Part shown: positions 26,904 through 36,648 of the stretch, in pieces
Layout: each line of letters starts with the position of its first letter
Numbering within the stretch: the first letter of the stretch is position 1
From: Candidatus Nanopelagicaceae bacterium
Lineage (GTDB): Bacteria > Actinomycetota > Actinomycetes > Nanopelagicales > Nanopelagicaceae
NCBI GenBank assembly: GCA_030730425.1
Contig: JANQVH010000002.1
Coordinates: 1 to 51,440, forward strand
Length of the DNA stretch: 51,440 nucleotides
Direction of reading: 5' to 3'
Translations under genes and position numbers: made by a program
Notes under the pieces: generated by a model
Database searches by the model: none
Seen by the model: only the letters and a program-made list of their open reading frames with translations
Told to the model about the DNA's origin: nothing

Positions 26904-27620
26904 ATGTCGGTTGGTTTAACGCTAAAAGAGATGCGCAAGTCGGCAGGTTTTACTGTCGAGCAACTTGCCAAACGCTCGCGTATCCCGGCATCGGTGATTG
27001 AAGATTTAGAGAAAGATAATTTCTCAACTGCAGGCGGCCCAACTTATGCTCGTGGCCATATTAAGACAATTGCAAGAATCTGTGGAGTTGGCGATAGTAA
27101 TGTTCTAATTAAATTTGAATCTCAGACAATTCCTTTAAGTAAATCTATTCGAGATCTATTAAATGAAAATAGCGTTACAAAGCAGAAGAAGGAGAGAAAG
27201 CCAATATCTTGGAAGTGGCTCACTGGAGCAGCAGCTGGCTTATTTATCTTTGCACTTGTTGGAACAGCGATTATTTCAATAGAGGATTCACCGGAGCAAA
27301 ACAGCATTACAGCTCCAAGTAACAATAGGGATGAGAGCCAACCTAGCGCTGCAATTAGAGAGGGCGTTGAGGTAAGACTTAAGGCAGTCAATGGACTTTC
27401 CTGGGTTGCGGTGAGTGATAGCACCGGCACCACACAATTTAGTGGACGAATTCGCCAAGGCGAGGAGAGGATATTCACCGATAATCAACTGCTCTATCTA
27501 GTCATTGGAAATGCTGGCGCGATTAGCCTTACGGTAAATGGCGAAGATATTGGAGTTGCTGGCGCAGTTGGTGAAGTTTTACGTCTGGAATTTGGTCCGC
27601 AAGCTTCTAATCAAGGTTAA
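26904..27620 (+). CDS. RodZ-like helix-turn-helix membrane protein (DUF4115)
   Basis: A 238-residue protein with a N-terminal xenobiotic-response-type HTH (TLKEMRKSAGFTVEQLAKRS), the typical GGPTYARGHIKTIARICG block, one membrane segment at about residues 118-140 and a C-terminal DUF4115 beta domain (VEVRLKAVNGLSWVAVSDST). RodZ proteins link the cell-shape cytoskeleton to the envelope; in Actinobacteria the function is not settled. I chose ATG 26904, preceded by TAGAGG, over an in-frame start at 26853 that adds 17 unrelated residues. It lies between ftsK and rimO, as commonly seen in Actinobacteria. Confidence 0.82.
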   Translation: MSVGLTLKEMRKSAGFTVEQLAKRSRIPASVIEDLEKDNFSTAGGPTYARGHIKTIARICGVGDSNVLIKFESQTIPLSKSIRDLLNENSVTKQKKERKPISWKWLTGAAAGLFIFALVGTAIISIEDSPEQNSITAPSNNRDESQPSAAIREGVEVRLKAVNGLSWVAVSDSTGTTQFSGRIRQGEERIFTDNQLLYLVIGNAGAISLTVNGEDIGVAGAVGEVLRLEFGPQASNQG

Positions 27621-27637
27621 CTCTCACCTCTTCTCTG

Positions 27638-27643
27638 TAGAAT
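27638..27643 (+). promoter_or_regulatory. Leaderless-type -10 box for rimO
   Basis: TAGAAT is followed by six bases and the rimO GTG at 27650. The same TAGAAT-N6-start arrangement occurs at gabT. No Shine-Dalgarno is visible. Confidence 0.55.
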
Positions 27644-27649
27644 AACTAG

Positions 27650-29050
27650 GTGTCCAAGCCTAAAAGCGTTGCCTTAGTAACTCTGGGCTGTGCGCGAAAT
27701 GATGTTGATTCTGAAGAGTTAGCAGGACGACTTGCAGCTGATGGCTGGCAATTAGTTGATGATGTAGCAACTGCTGATGTGGCTCTGGTAAATACCTGTG
27801 GTTTTATTGAATCAGCTAAGAAAGACTCAGTAGATGCCCTGATTGAGGCTCACTCCATGAAGGCAGATGGAACGCTTCGGGCAGTAGTTGCTGTGGGCTG
27901 TATGGCTGAGCGATATGGAAAAGAGTTAGCAGAGGCGATGCCAGAGGCTGATGCAATATTAAGTTTTGATGATTATGCAGATATTTCAACTCGATTGCAG
28001 AATATTCTTGCTGGAAATTCAAAGCCTGCCCACACCCCAAGAGATCGGCGAAGTTTGATCCCCATCTCACCTGTTGCAAGGCAGGAGATGAAGGTTGAGT
28101 TAAATACAAAAATGGGGCAAGGCGGAACTTTTGCAAGGAAGAGACTTGCTAACTCTCCTATGGCCCCCTTAAAGATTGCTTCAGGTTGTGATCGTAGATG
28201 TTCATTCTGCGCTATCCCGCAATTTAGAGGATCTTTTATCTCAAGAACTCCAGATGAGATTATTAACGAGGCTAGATGGCTTGCAGAAAATGGCGTTAGC
28301 GAACTCTTCTTAGTTAGCGAGAACACCACCTCTTATGGAAAAGATCTTGGTGATTTAAAGGCAATGGAGAAATTGCTCCCGGCGCTTTCAAAAATAGATG
28401 GAATCGAGAGAATTAGAGCTTCATATCTTCAACCAGCAGAGATTAGACCGACGCTACTGCAAGCCTTGATTGCTACTGAGAAAGTTGTTCCCTACTTTGA
28501 TATCTCATTTCAACATGCTGCAGGAACCCTACTTCGAAGAATGCGACGCTTTGGTGATGGCGAGAAGTTCCTGCACTTAATAACTCAGATAAGAGCGCTT
28601 AGCCCAGAGGCTGGAATTCGCTCCAACTTTATTGTGGGATTTCCTGGCGAGAGTGCGAGTGAGTATCAAGAGCTAGTTGACTTTGTAAATGCATCAAATC
28701 TTGATGCAATCGGAATATTTGCCTACTCTGATGAAGATAAGACTGAAGCTTTGACCCTTGAGGGAAAGTTAGATCCGCAAGTTATCACTGAGCGAACCAG
28801 TGAATTAACCATGATCGCTGAAGAGTTAGTTATGCAGAAAGCCTCAGATCGAATCGGGCAGAGAGTTAGAGTTTTAATTGAAGATGAAGAACTTCAAGAG
28901 GGAAGGGCTGAGCACCAGGGACCAGAGGTTGATTCCAGTACTTTTGTAACCATTGCAGGGCGTCCAAGTGCTGGCTATAAAGTCGGTCAGTATGTTGATG
29001 CCATCGTTACCGATACTTCAGGGGCAGATTTAATTGCCCAGAGCCTATGA
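27650..29050 (+). CDS. rimO: Ribosomal protein S12 methylthiotransferase
   Basis: A radical-SAM enzyme that methylthiolates an Asp of ribosomal protein S12. The 466-residue protein has the N-terminal UPF0004 cluster domain ([19 protein letters not shown], with Cys also in NTCGFI and VGCMAE), the radical-SAM motif [15 protein letters not shown], and a C-terminal TRAM domain ([13 protein letters not shown]). The NDVDSEE motif and the CAIPxxRG form separate it from MiaB, which is also in this window. The start is GTG. The stop overlaps pgsA in ATGA. Confidence 0.95.
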   Translation: MSKPKSVALVTLGCARNDVDSEELAGRLAADGWQLVDDVATADVALVNTCGFIESAKKDSVDALIEAHSMKADGTLRAVVAVGCMAERYGKELAEAMPEADAILSFDDYADISTRLQNILAGNSKPAHTPRDRRSLIPISPVARQEMKVELNTKMGQGGTFARKRLANSPMAPLKIASGCDRRCSFCAIPQFRGSFISRTPDEIINEARWLAENGVSELFLVSENTTSYGKDLGDLKAMEKLLPALSKIDGIERIRASYLQPAEIRPTLLQALIATEKVVPYFDISFQHAAGTLLRRMRRFGDGEKFLHLITQIRALSPEAGIRSNFIVGFPGESASEYQELVDFVNASNLDAIGIFAYSDEDKTEALTLEGKLDPQVITERTSELTMIAEELVMQKASDRIGQRVRVLIEDEELQEGRAEHQGPEVDSSTFVTIAGRPSAGYKVGQYVDAIVTDTSGADLIAQSL

Positions 29051-29577
29051 ATCTTCCCAACTCCCTAACAATTGCCCGGATCGCAGCTCTTCCATTTTGC
29101 GCCTGGGCGCTATTTAAGAATGGGGGAGATGATCCAAGCTGGCAGATAATTGCTTGGCTCTCTTTCTTTATTGTTGGTATGACCGATGTTCTAGATGGAA
29201 TTATTGCAAGACGTTGGAATCAGGTTTCATCTTTTGGAATTATTTTAGATCCGATTGCTGATAAAGCATTTATCGCTACCGCACTAATAGGTCTTTCCAT
29301 GCTGGGCAAGATGCCTTGGTGGGTAACAGCGCTAATCCTTACCCGCGAAATTGGAATTACTCTTCTGCGCCTTGCAGTAGTAAAGCGGAGAGTGATTAGC
29401 GCAAGTAAAGGTGGAAAGATCAAGACGCTCCTACAGAACTTCTCAGTAGGTTTCTACATCCTTCCTCTGCCCGAAGTGCTGCATACCCCAAGAGATATAT
29501 TGCTCGCAATTGCTATCGCTCTGACCTTTATTACTGGCTACCAATATCTAAGAGATGTAGTTAAATCAAAGCCATGA
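29047..29577 (+). CDS. pgsA: CDP-alcohol phosphatidyltransferase (phosphatidylglycerophosphate synthase)
   Basis: A 176-residue integral membrane enzyme with the complete CDP-alcohol phosphotransferase motif, [13 protein letters not shown] followed by [10 protein letters not shown], i.e. D-x2-DG-x2-AR-x8-G-x3-D-x3-D. Four or more hydrophobic segments are visible. Family members make phosphatidylglycerophosphate from CDP-diacylglycerol and glycerol 3-phosphate; other alcohols are possible. It overlaps both rimO and cinA by four bases (ATGA), so the three are translationally coupled. The rimO-pgsA-cinA order is common in Actinobacteria. Confidence 0.9.
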   Translation: MNLPNSLTIARIAALPFCAWALFKNGGDDPSWQIIAWLSFFIVGMTDVLDGIIARRWNQVSSFGIILDPIADKAFIATALIGLSMLGKMPWWVTALILTREIGITLLRLAVVKRRVISASKGGKIKTLLQNFSVGFYILPLPEVLHTPRDILLAIAIALTFITGYQYLRDVVKSKP

Positions 29578-30044
29578 GCGATCTAGCAGCAAAGGTAATT
29601 GATTTACTTAGAGAGCGAAGTGAGAGCATCTCATGCGCAGAATCAATTACTGGTGGCGCGCTCACATCAGCGCTCGTCTCTATTTCTGGGGCCTCAGATG
29701 TTTTACTCGGCTCAATTGTTGCCTACTCAAAAGAGATGAAGATAAATCAGCTAGGTTTAAGCGCAGAGTTAATTGATGAAAGAGGTCTAGTTTCAAAAGA
29801 GGTTGCCCTCGAGATGGCTAAGGGGGCACGGCAAAAACTTGGAAGCAGTTGGGCGATCTCCTCAACCGGTTCTGCTGGGCCAAGAGCTCTAGATGGCAGC
29901 TCTCCTGGTGAGATCTGGATTGCAATTGTGGGGCCAGATCGGCAAGAAAGTGTGAAATTATCCTTAAATGGCGCTCGCCAGGAGGTCATAAACGGCGCGG
30001 TAGAGAGCGCATTAACCCTGCTGGAGCGTATCCTTAGGGCTTAA
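29574..30044 (+). CDS. cinA: CinA C-terminal domain protein (nicotinamide-nucleotide amidase type)
   Basis: A 156-residue stand-alone CinA C-terminal domain. Signature blocks are SCAESITGGALTSALVSISGA, GSIVAYSKEMKINQLG and SSTGSAGPRALDGSSPGEIWI. Members of this family (PncC) deamidate nicotinamide mononucleotide to nicotinate mononucleotide in NAD recycling; the N-terminal molybdopterin-like domain of full-length CinA is absent. It overlaps pgsA by four bases and is followed by clgR. Actinobacterial clgR-cinA neighbours are common. Confidence 0.9.
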   Translation: MSDLAAKVIDLLRERSESISCAESITGGALTSALVSISGASDVLLGSIVAYSKEMKINQLGLSAELIDERGLVSKEVALEMAKGARQKLGSSWAISSTGSAGPRALDGSSPGEIWIAIVGPDRQESVKLSLNGARQEVINGAVESALTLLERILRA

Positions 30045-30084
30045 GAAGTTGATGGTTAATTCATTTCGATAAGGAGGCATAGCG

Positions 30085-30357
30085 ATGGAGTTACTACGTA
30101 GCCATATCGGCCAATGCCTTCGCGCCGAGCGCATCTCACAGAGTAGAACTCTAAGAGATGTTGCAAAGGCTGCTCGAGTCTCTCTCGGTTATCTCTCTGA
30201 GGTAGAGCGTGGCCAGAAAGAAGCTTCATCAGAGTTACTAAATGCAATTTGTATCGCACTGGATTTGTCGCTATCAAAAGTACTAGTTGAGGTAACTGCT
30301 CAAGTTAAACTCAACGAGACCCCAGTACTTAGCGTCGTTGATACCAACGCTGCTTAA
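30085..30357 (+). CDS. clgR: XRE-family transcription regulator, ClgR type
   Basis: A 90-residue HTH protein. The helix-turn-helix runs over [41 protein letters not shown] (about residues 12-52), the ClgR/PopR form with [14 protein letters not shown]. ClgR in streptomycetes and corynebacteria activates clp protease and other stress genes. This copy is shorter at its C-terminus than the streptomycete protein. A strong AAGGAGG (30071-30077) stands seven bases before the ATG. Its position after cinA and before recA supports the identification. Confidence 0.85.
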   Translation: MELLRSHIGQCLRAERISQSRTLRDVAKAARVSLGYLSEVERGQKEASSELLNAICIALDLSLSKVLVEVTAQVKLNETPVLSVVDTNAA

Positions 30358-30378
30358 CTAGAGGGGAAGAATAAGGCT

Positions 30379-30912
30379 GTGAGAGATCAGAGCGCACGCT
30401 CGACCTATCAACACCAATCAATAATTCATCGTCGCACTAGAGGCGCCATATTGTCCGCTGCTAAAGAGTTATTGGCACAAAGTGGTATCTCTGGAACTAA
30501 CATGATTGAAATTGCCGATAGAGCTCAAGTTTCAAGAGCCTCGCTATATAACCACTTTAGAGATAAACATGAAGTCTTTTTAGCATTAGTTGAAAGCGAG
30601 CTCGAGCGAATCTCCACTCTTGCAATGATTGCGCAATCACGATCAGAGGCGCTCTATTTAATCTCCTGCGAGATTTCAAATCATCCAGGGCTAAAGAGCG
30701 CTCTTACTAGCGATGGTGAGATTATGGCAAGTGCGCTAACTGCAAGAGAACATAAAATCTGGGTTGAGATCTATGCCCAGCTCTCTAAGATTTTTGCAAC
30801 AGATGTAGTTGGTGTTGGGCTAATTCTTCGCTGGCTAATGGGGCAAGTTACCGCCCCGCTCTCTGATGCGCACTCAAAAGAGCAGGCAGAGCGTTTAGCA
30901 TCCATTCTTTAA
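30379..30912 (+). CDS. TetR-family transcription regulator
   Basis: A 177-residue protein with an N-terminal TetR HTH (RGAILSAAKELLAQSGISGT then IADRAQVSRASLYNHFRDKH) and a poorly conserved helical ligand-binding half. TetR proteins usually repress nearby genes. The start is GTG, preceded by GAGGGGAAG. It is placed between clgR and DUF3046, an unusual addition to this conserved block. The nearest non-core gene is the P450 200 bases downstream on the opposite strand, a possible target by context only. Confidence 0.85.
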   Translation: MRDQSARSTYQHQSIIHRRTRGAILSAAKELLAQSGISGTNMIEIADRAQVSRASLYNHFRDKHEVFLALVESELERISTLAMIAQSRSEALYLISCEISNHPGLKSALTSDGEIMASALTAREHKIWVEIYAQLSKIFATDVVGVGLILRWLMGQVTAPLSDAHSKEQAERLASIL

Positions 30913-30928
30913 AGTAAGTAATGGTTTT

Positions 30929-31126
30929 ATGAGAATCACCGAACTTCGTAGAAGGTTAACTGCTCACTTCGGCCCTGATTGGGCCCCCTCTTACTCAAAA
31001 GATTTTGTTATGGCAGAACTTGGTGGTCAGAGCGTGGATCAAGCACTTGAGATGGGATTTGATCCAGCTGATATCTGGCGGGCGGTAGTGAAAAATAACC
31101 CAGATATTTCAAGTGAACTTAAATAA
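30929..31126 (+). CDS. DUF3046 protein
   Basis: A 65-residue protein with the family pattern RITELRRRLTAHFGPDWAPS, then VMAELGGQSVDQALEMGFDP and IWRAVVKN. DUF3046 is restricted to Actinobacteria and nearly always lies just upstream of recA. Its function is unknown. Here a minus-strand P450 gene has come between it and recA, and the two stop codons overlap by eight bases. Confidence 0.88.
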   Translation: MRITELRRRLTAHFGPDWAPSYSKDFVMAELGGQSVDQALEMGFDPADIWRAVVKNNPDISSELK

Positions 31127-32561
31127 GCTCATATCTCATAGCAACAGCTCCCTTAGGGCGATAAGTTGCTCGAGGTTGGGCTTTAGGAAAAGCGCCGGTA
31201 AGTGAGAGGCGAGCTTGCCTTGCAATCTCTAAAATAATTATCCGCCCCTCAAGCAGGGCAAATTGATCTCCTAGGCATTTTCTACTACCTGCAAGGAATG
31301 GGAAATAAGCCCCGCGTGGCAAGCTCTTTTCAAAGTCATTACTCCATCGCTCTGGGATAAATTCATTTGGAGATGAAAAATACTTTTCATCTCTCTGAGT
31401 GACATATTGACTAACTAAGACATGGGCCCCTTTTGGAATCTCTCTGCCACCTAGAGTTACATCTTCTAGAGCCCTTCTTGGTGAGATCCAGACTGGGGGA
31501 GCAAGCCTTAAAACCTCACTAAATATCGCTCCAGATAAGGGAGCGGCGAGAATAACCCTGGCAAAATCTTCATCGCCTTCTCTAGCAAAAACCTCATCTG
31601 CCTCTTTGGCAAGGCCATCCCAGTACTTAGGGTTCTGGCTTAAATATGAAAAGATCCAAGTTAAAACATTTGCAGTAGTTTCATGGCCACTTAAAATCAA
31701 AGTTAGAGTCTCATCAGAAATCTCTCGGGCGCTCAACTTCTCGCCATCGACAGTTTGTGCCTCAAGTAAAACTCCCATTAAGTCATCGCGTTTGACTCCA
31801 CTTGCAATTCGCTCATTAACAATTCGTGTTGCCACATCATGGAGTTCATTAGCTGCTTTTTCAAACTTTCTAAAGTATGGAATTGGGAGATTATCGAGGC
31901 GATCAAGTCCTGGCAGCATGGTGCGCTCGATGCGATCTATTGCAATATGCATAGAATCTTGAACTCGCTTAGTATCTGCAGATATATCTGTACCAAATAA
32001 AATATCTGCAACTATGTCGAAAGTTAACGACATCATCTCAGGGCCAATAGCTACAACCTGGCCATCGCTCCAATTTGAGATGTGTTTGCGAGTAAGATTA
32101 AGCATTGTCTGGGCATAAGTTGAGATCTTGCTGATGTGAAATGGTGATTGCATCAGCCTTCTATGGCGAAGATGGATAGGTTCTTCATTAGTTAAAAGGC
32201 CACTTCCTAAAACTTTTCTCATCCGATCAAAGCCCACGCCCTTAATAAAGCTTCCCTGCTTGCTCACTGTTACCTCATTGACCATCTCGGGTGAGAAGGC
32301 GGTGATAAAGAGCTGGCCTGCTAGAAAGAATGAACTGCAATCGCCATATTCGGCCTTGGCATTTATAAGAAAGGCTGGGGTATCTTTTTGGAATCTCAAG
32401 GTTAGTAGGGGCGATCTTGGCCCATCTGGAATATTTAAGCCCTTTAGATCTCGCCGCTTTAGAGGCTTTGGCATCGGGGCGTATTCATCTGGCCTTGGGC
32501 TCTGAAATGGGGCTAGATCAACCATGGCTTCAAGGTAGGGCTTGCGTGTCTTAAAAGCCAT
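31119..32561 (-). CDS. Cytochrome P450
   Basis: A heme monooxygenase with all core signatures: I-helix ILSGHETTANVLTW, K-helix EVLRLAPP (ExxR) and the heme loop FLAGSRKCLG with the thiolate Cys codon at 31275-31277. No N-terminal membrane anchor is evident. The best start is uncertain. The frame stays open to an upstream start at 32633, which would place the SOS box inside the gene; I chose ATG 32561 (480 residues), and ATG 32525 is another option. The substrate is unknown. No ferredoxin or reductase gene is nearby. It interrupts the usual DUF3046-recA pairing. Confidence 0.88.
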   Translation of the reverse strand: MAFKTRKPYLEAMVDLAPFQSPRPDEYAPMPKPLKRRDLKGLNIPDGPRSPLLTLRFQKDTPAFLINAKAEYGDCSSFFLAGQLFITAFSPEMVNEVTVSKQGSFIKGVGFDRMRKVLGSGLLTNEEPIHLRHRRLMQSPFHISKISTYAQTMLNLTRKHISNWSDGQVVAIGPEMMSLTFDIVADILFGTDISADTKRVQDSMHIAIDRIERTMLPGLDRLDNLPIPYFRKFEKAANELHDVATRIVNERIASGVKRDDLMGVLLEAQTVDGEKLSAREISDETLTLILSGHETTANVLTWIFSYLSQNPKYWDGLAKEADEVFAREGDEDFARVILAAPLSGAIFSEVLRLAPPVWISPRRALEDVTLGGREIPKGAHVLVSQYVTQRDEKYFSSPNEFIPERWSNDFEKSLPRGAYFPFLAGSRKCLGDQFALLEGRIIILEIARQARLSLTGAFPKAQPRATYRPKGAVAMRYELI

Positions 32562-32563
32562 TA

Positions 32564-32575
32564 GAACAGATGTTC
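32564..32575. promoter_or_regulatory. SOS box (LexA operator) between recA and the P450 gene
   Basis: GAACAGATGTTC is a perfect GAAC-N4-GTTC palindrome, the actinobacterial/Gram-positive LexA site. It lies 140 bases before the recA start and only two bases before the chosen P450 ATG. A possible recA -10 element TAGACT (32579-32584) follows it directly, so LexA binding would block recA. LexA is encoded in this window. Confidence 0.85.
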
Positions 32576-32714
32576 GGCTAGACTTATCCCCATAACAGCG
32601 GCGAGCTGTTATACCCAACCAGAGCGGTTCCACATTTCCGCCGACTGCAAAGTCAGGCCGTCAGTGGCATTCCGTACCTTCTGGAGCCAACTACGAGAGA
32701 AGAGAGGCAAGACC

Positions 32715-33800
32715 GTGGCTAAAGAAGCCAAAGATCCAAATGAAAAAGCAAAACCCTCTGCCGAACGGCAGAAAGCCCTAGATACCGCGCTTGCTCAAAT
32801 CGAACGTCAGTTTGGCAAGGGTTCAGTAATGAAGATGAGCGATCGAACAGCAACTCCAATTGAGGTTATTCCAACTGGATCGATTGCTCTTGATATCGCC
32901 TTAGGAATTGGCGGCATTCCACGTGGCCGAGTTGTTGAAATCTTTGGACCTGAATCATCAGGTAAGACAACGCTAACTCTGCATGCAATTGCTAATGCAC
33001 AGAAAAGCGGCGGCATTGCAGCTTTTATCGATGCTGAGCATGCCTTTGATTCTGAATATGCAAAGAAACTTGGAGTTGATATTGATGCGCTTCTAGTTTC
33101 TCAGCCTGATACTGGCGAGCAAGCACTTGAAATTATGGACATGTTAGTTCGCTCTGGAGCACTTGATTTAATTGTGGTTGACTCCGTTGCAGCACTTGTT
33201 CCTCGCGCTGAAATTGAGGGCGAAATGGGAGATTCCCATATGGGACTTCAGGCTCGCTTGATGTCACAGGCTTTAAGAAAGATAACTGGCGCGCTAAGTC
33301 AGACCAAGACAACAGCTATCTTTATTAATCAGCTCCGCGACAAGATCGGTGTTTTCTTCGGCTCTCCTGAAACCACAACTGGTGGAAAAGCGCTTAAGTT
33401 TTATGCCTCAGTCCGTTTGGATATCCGTCGTATTGAAACTCTAAAAGATGGACAAGAAGCGGTTGGAAATCGTACCCGCGTCAAAGTTGTGAAAAATAAG
33501 ATGGCTCCGCCATTTAAGCAGGCAGAGTTTGACATCATCTACGGCATTGGAATTTCTAGAGAGGGAAGCCTTCTAGATATGGGCGTGGATCTTGGAATTG
33601 TGAAGAAATCTGGAGCTTGGTTTACCTATGAAGGAGATCAACTCGGCCAGGGTAAAGAGAACTCTCGCCAATTCCTTCTTGATAATCCTGCTCTAGCTAA
33701 TGAAATTGAAGGCAAGATCCGGGCTCACTTTGCCGCGAGCGATGTCGATCCAGCTCTAGTTGCTGCAATCGATGAAGCCGCAGCTGATGTCGAGTTCTAA
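32715..33800 (+). CDS. recA: Recombinase A
   Basis: A 361-residue strand-exchange ATPase and LexA co-protease. Walker A is GPESSGKT, followed by the intersubunit block [19 protein letters not shown], Walker [19 protein letters not shown] and the L1/L2 loops with [19 protein letters not shown] and [14 protein letters not shown] chose GTG 32715, preceded by AGAGG; an in-frame upstream GTG at 32664 adds 17 residues without family support. No intein is present. The SOS box upstream fits damage induction. Confidence 0.97.
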   Translation: MAKEAKDPNEKAKPSAERQKALDTALAQIERQFGKGSVMKMSDRTATPIEVIPTGSIALDIALGIGGIPRGRVVEIFGPESSGKTTLTLHAIANAQKSGGIAAFIDAEHAFDSEYAKKLGVDIDALLVSQPDTGEQALEIMDMLVRSGALDLIVVDSVAALVPRAEIEGEMGDSHMGLQARLMSQALRKITGALSQTKTTAIFINQLRDKIGVFFGSPETTTGGKALKFYASVRLDIRRIETLKDGQEAVGNRTRVKVVKNKMAPPFKQAEFDIIYGIGISREGSLLDMGVDLGIVKKSGAWFTYEGDQLGQGKENSRQFLLDNPALANEIEGKIRAHFAASDVDPALVAAIDEAAADVEF

Positions 33801-34284
33801 TTCAGTAGAAGTTGAGAGCGACCCCTACCAAGTAGCTCAGACCATTGCCCTTATGGCACTTGGTCGAAGGGCAAAAAGTAGGGGGGAGCTCTTTAAGCTT
33901 CTCAAATCTCGCGGCATCGAAGAAGAGATTGCAAACGCAGTTCTCTTCCGCCTTGCCGAGCAAGGCTTTATCAATGATCATGAGTTTGCTCGCTACTGGA
34001 GTGAATCACGGCAGAGAACTAAGAAGGTCTCAAAGCGAATAATTAGCGGAGAGCTTCGCTCAAAAGGAATCTCGCCAGAGATAATTGAGTGGATCACAAG
34101 TGATATCAGCGATGATGAAGAGTTTGCTAATGCGATGACTTTTGCCGAACGTAAGGCGAGAGCCGTTGCTAGCCTTGCACCTGAGGTGGCATACCGCAGA
34201 TTACATGGAGCCTTATCAAGGCGAGGATTTTCTGGCCATGTTGTCTCTCGAGTATTGGCAGAGCTGGGAATTTCGCGCTCATAA
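33787..34284 (+). CDS. recX: RecA regulator RecX
   Basis: A 165-residue helical protein of the RecX family, which modulates RecA filaments. Three-helix repeats are visible: [38 protein letters not shown] and [20 protein letters not shown] chose ATG 33787, which overlaps the end of recA by 14 bases; an earlier in-frame start at 33760 would deepen the overlap. The recA-recX overlap is typical of Actinobacteria and implies coupled expression under the same SOS control. Confidence 0.9.
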   Translation: MSSSNSVEVESDPYQVAQTIALMALGRRAKSRGELFKLLKSRGIEEEIANAVLFRLAEQGFINDHEFARYWSESRQRTKKVSKRIISGELRSKGISPEIIEWITSDISDDEEFANAMTFAERKARAVASLAPEVAYRRLHGALSRRGFSGHVVSRVLAELGISRS

Positions 34285-34306
34285 ATTAGCTCGATAGATA
34301 GATAGG

Positions 34307-34312
34307 TACGAT
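34307..34312 (+). promoter_or_regulatory. Leaderless-type -10 box for miaB
   Basis: TACGAT is followed by six bases and the miaB GTG at 34319. Just upstream is a short GATA tetranucleotide run. There is no Shine-Dalgarno sequence. Confidence 0.5.
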
Positions 34313-34318
34313 TCGCTA

Positions 34319-35740
34319 GTGAGCCGTACCTATGTAATTCAAACTCTGGGCTGCCAGATGAATGTTCATGACTCTGAACGCATCGCAGGCTCACTAGATG
34401 CTGCCGGCTATATCCCTGCAGCTGATGGATCTGATCCTGATCTAATCGTCTTTAATACCTGCGCGGTAAGAGAAAATGCTGATAACAAGTTATATGGCCA
34501 CTTAAGTTTCCTGGCGCCAGAAAAGAAGTTAAGACCAGAGATGCAGATAGCAATTGGTGGCTGTCTTGCTCAAAAAGATAAGTCAGTAATTTTAGAGAAA
34601 GCTCCCTATGTTGATGTGGTTTTTGGAACTCACAACATGGGCTCACTTCCCGCTCTACTTGAGAGAGCAAGGGTTGAAAAAAGAGCGCAGATTGAAATTA
34701 AAGAATCGTTAGAACACTTTCCCTCAACTCTTCCAGCTCGTCGCCACTCACCATTTTCAGCCTGGGTCTCAATTTCAGTTGGATGTAATAACACCTGCAC
34801 CTTCTGCATCGTTCCAGCGCTTCGAGGCAGAGAGAAAGATCGAAGTAGCGATGAGATATTAAGTGAGATTAGAGCTCTTGTTTCAGATGGAGTTATTGAG
34901 ATAACTCTTCTAGGTCAGAATGTAAATGCCTATGGCGTGGACTTTGGCGACCGGGCAGCCTTTGCCAAATTACTTAGAGCCTGCGGCGAAATTGAGGGCC
35001 TGGAGCGAGTTCGCTTTATGTCTCCTCATCCAAGAGATTTCACCGATGATGTAATCCAAGCAATGGCTGAGACAAAAAATGTCATGCCCCATCTTCATAT
35101 GCCTCTTCAATCTGGCTCTGATGCAATCTTGGCAGCGATGCGCCGCTCCTATCGAGTTGATCGCTATCGCTCAATTATTAGCAAAGTTCGAAGCGCTCTT
35201 CCGCAAGCAAGTATTACTACCGATGTTATTGTGGGATTTCCTGGCGAGAGCGAGGCAGATTTTCAAGCCACTCTTGATCTCTGCAGTGAGGTTGGCTTCC
35301 TCGCCGCATATAGCTTTAAGTATTCAAAGCGTCCAGGCACCCCGGCTGCTGTTATGGAGAATCAGATTCCAGAGCAGATCGTGGCCGAGCGCTATGACCG
35401 CCTCCATCAGCAGATAAATCAAGTTGCAGCCAGAGTCAATAATGAAGTGCTTGGAAAAAGAGTTGAAGTATTAATCACTGATATTGATGGCTCTAACGCA
35501 ACTGGAAAGAGTAGAGATTTTCGTCTGGTTCACTTTGAAGCTCCAGCAACTGCTCGGCCAGGAGATATTGCTGAGCTAACAATTAGAGAGACAAAGGCTC
35601 ACTTCATCCTTGGAGATAGCCAGAGCGTGAGCATTCGCCCCACTAGAGGCGGGGATGCCTTTAGCTCCAGAAAAGCTGAGGCAGAATCAAAAGGGGTAGC
35701 CCTTGGAATGCCGACTCTAAAGAGCGTTCACTATAAATGA
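34319..35740 (+). CDS. miaB: tRNA-2-methylthio-N6-dimethylallyladenosine synthase
   Basis: A radical-SAM methylthiotransferase that acts on i6A37 of tRNAs, after MiaA. The 473-residue product has the UPF0004 domain ([38 protein letters not shown]), the radical-SAM motif [15 protein letters not shown] and a C-terminal TRAM domain ([15 protein letters not shown]). The QMNxxDSE motif identifies MiaB rather than RimO. The start is GTG. The stop overlaps the miaA start in ATGA, so the two consecutive enzymes of the same tRNA modification are coupled. Confidence 0.96.
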   Translation: MSRTYVIQTLGCQMNVHDSERIAGSLDAAGYIPAADGSDPDLIVFNTCAVRENADNKLYGHLSFLAPEKKLRPEMQIAIGGCLAQKDKSVILEKAPYVDVVFGTHNMGSLPALLERARVEKRAQIEIKESLEHFPSTLPARRHSPFSAWVSISVGCNNTCTFCIVPALRGREKDRSSDEILSEIRALVSDGVIEITLLGQNVNAYGVDFGDRAAFAKLLRACGEIEGLERVRFMSPHPRDFTDDVIQAMAETKNVMPHLHMPLQSGSDAILAAMRRSYRVDRYRSIISKVRSALPQASITTDVIVGFPGESEADFQATLDLCSEVGFLAAYSFKYSKRPGTPAAVMENQIPEQIVAERYDRLHQQINQVAARVNNEVLGKRVEVLITDIDGSNATGKSRDFRLVHFEAPATARPGDIAELTIRETKAHFILGDSQSVSIRPTRGGDAFSSRKAEAESKGVALGMPTLKSVHYK

Positions 35741-36648
35741 GCGTCATTGTTATCTGCGGAGCAACTGCAACTGGAAAGAGTGATTTAGCTTTATCACTTG
35801 CTGAGGCTATTGGGGCTGAGATAGTAAATGCCGACTCAATGCAGCTCTATAAAGGTATGGATATTGGAACTGCCAAGCTTCCACTTAGCCAGCGGCGAGG
35901 AATCCCACATCACTTGCTTGATGTTTTAAGAGTTAATCAAGAGGCATCTGTTGCTCAGTATCAAATCGATGCTAGAAATATAATCGATCAGCTATTAGAG
36001 CTTAATAAACCAGTAATTGTTGTTGGCGGAACTGGGCTCTATATCAAGGCAATTCTAGATGATCTTAATTTTCCAGATACTGATCCAGCGCTAAGAGAGA
36101 AGATAGCTAAGCAAGGTCAAGAGTTAGGTCAGGATGTTATGCATCAAAGGCTTGCTAAGTTAGATCCAGCAGCAGCAGCTGCTATTCCTAAGGAGAATTT
36201 AAGAAGAGTAGTTAGAGCACTTGAAGTTATTGAATTAACTGGCAAGCCCTACACCGCAAATCTGCCAAGGGTTGGAAGTAGTAAATATCCAAATGCAAAA
36301 CAATTTGGCCTTGTTATGGAGCGCGCAACTCTTGCATCTCGCATAGATGCTCGAGTTGAAAAGATGTGGGATGAAGGGCTAGTAGATGAGGTAAAGGGCC
36401 TTATTTCACAAGGCTTATTGGAGGCAAGAACAGCGCAAGCTGCCCTTGGCTATGCCCAGGTAATTAAGTTTGCTAAAGGTGAGTTGAGTGAGAGCGAAGC
36501 TAAAGAGGAGACAAAGCGGGCAACTAGGCAATATGCCAGAAGGCAGGAGACCTGGTTTTCAAGAGATGAGCGAATTACCTGGATTAAAGGGAGTTCAAGG
36601 CAGCAACTGCTAGAGGAAATCATCTCCTCTACTATTGGGCAGAGATGA
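35737..36648 (+). CDS. miaA: tRNA dimethylallyltransferase
   Basis: Transfers a dimethylallyl group from DMAPP to A37 of tRNA. The 303-residue protein shows the P-loop [15 protein letters not shown] (residues 7-21), [17 protein letters not shown], the GIPHHLLDV block and [13 protein letters not shown]. It uses DMAPP from the MEP pathway, two genes of which are in this window. It overlaps miaB and dapF by four bases each (ATGA). Confidence 0.96.
   Translation: MSVIVICGATATGKSDLALSLAEAIGAEIVNADSMQLYKGMDIGTAKLPLSQRRGIPHHLLDVLRVNQEASVAQYQIDARNIIDQLLELNKPVIVVGGTGLYIKAILDDLNFPDTDPALREKIAKQGQELGQDVMHQRLAKLDPAAAAAIPKENLRRVVRALEVIELTGKPYTANLPRVGSSKYPNAKQFGLVMERATLASRIDARVEKMWDEGLVDEVKGLISQGLLEARTAQAALGYAQVIKFAKGELSESEAKEETKRATRQYARRQETWFSRDERITWIKGSSRQQLLEEIISSTIGQR

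Noticed and set aside
32562-32633. Longer P450 N-terminus starting at 32633
   Set aside because: The extra 24 residues have no P450 character and would put the SOS box inside the coding region.
34290-34306. GATA tetranucleotide run before miaB as a phase-variation repeat
   Set aside because: Only about three units are present, too few for slippage-driven switching, and the gene appears to have its own -10 box next to it.
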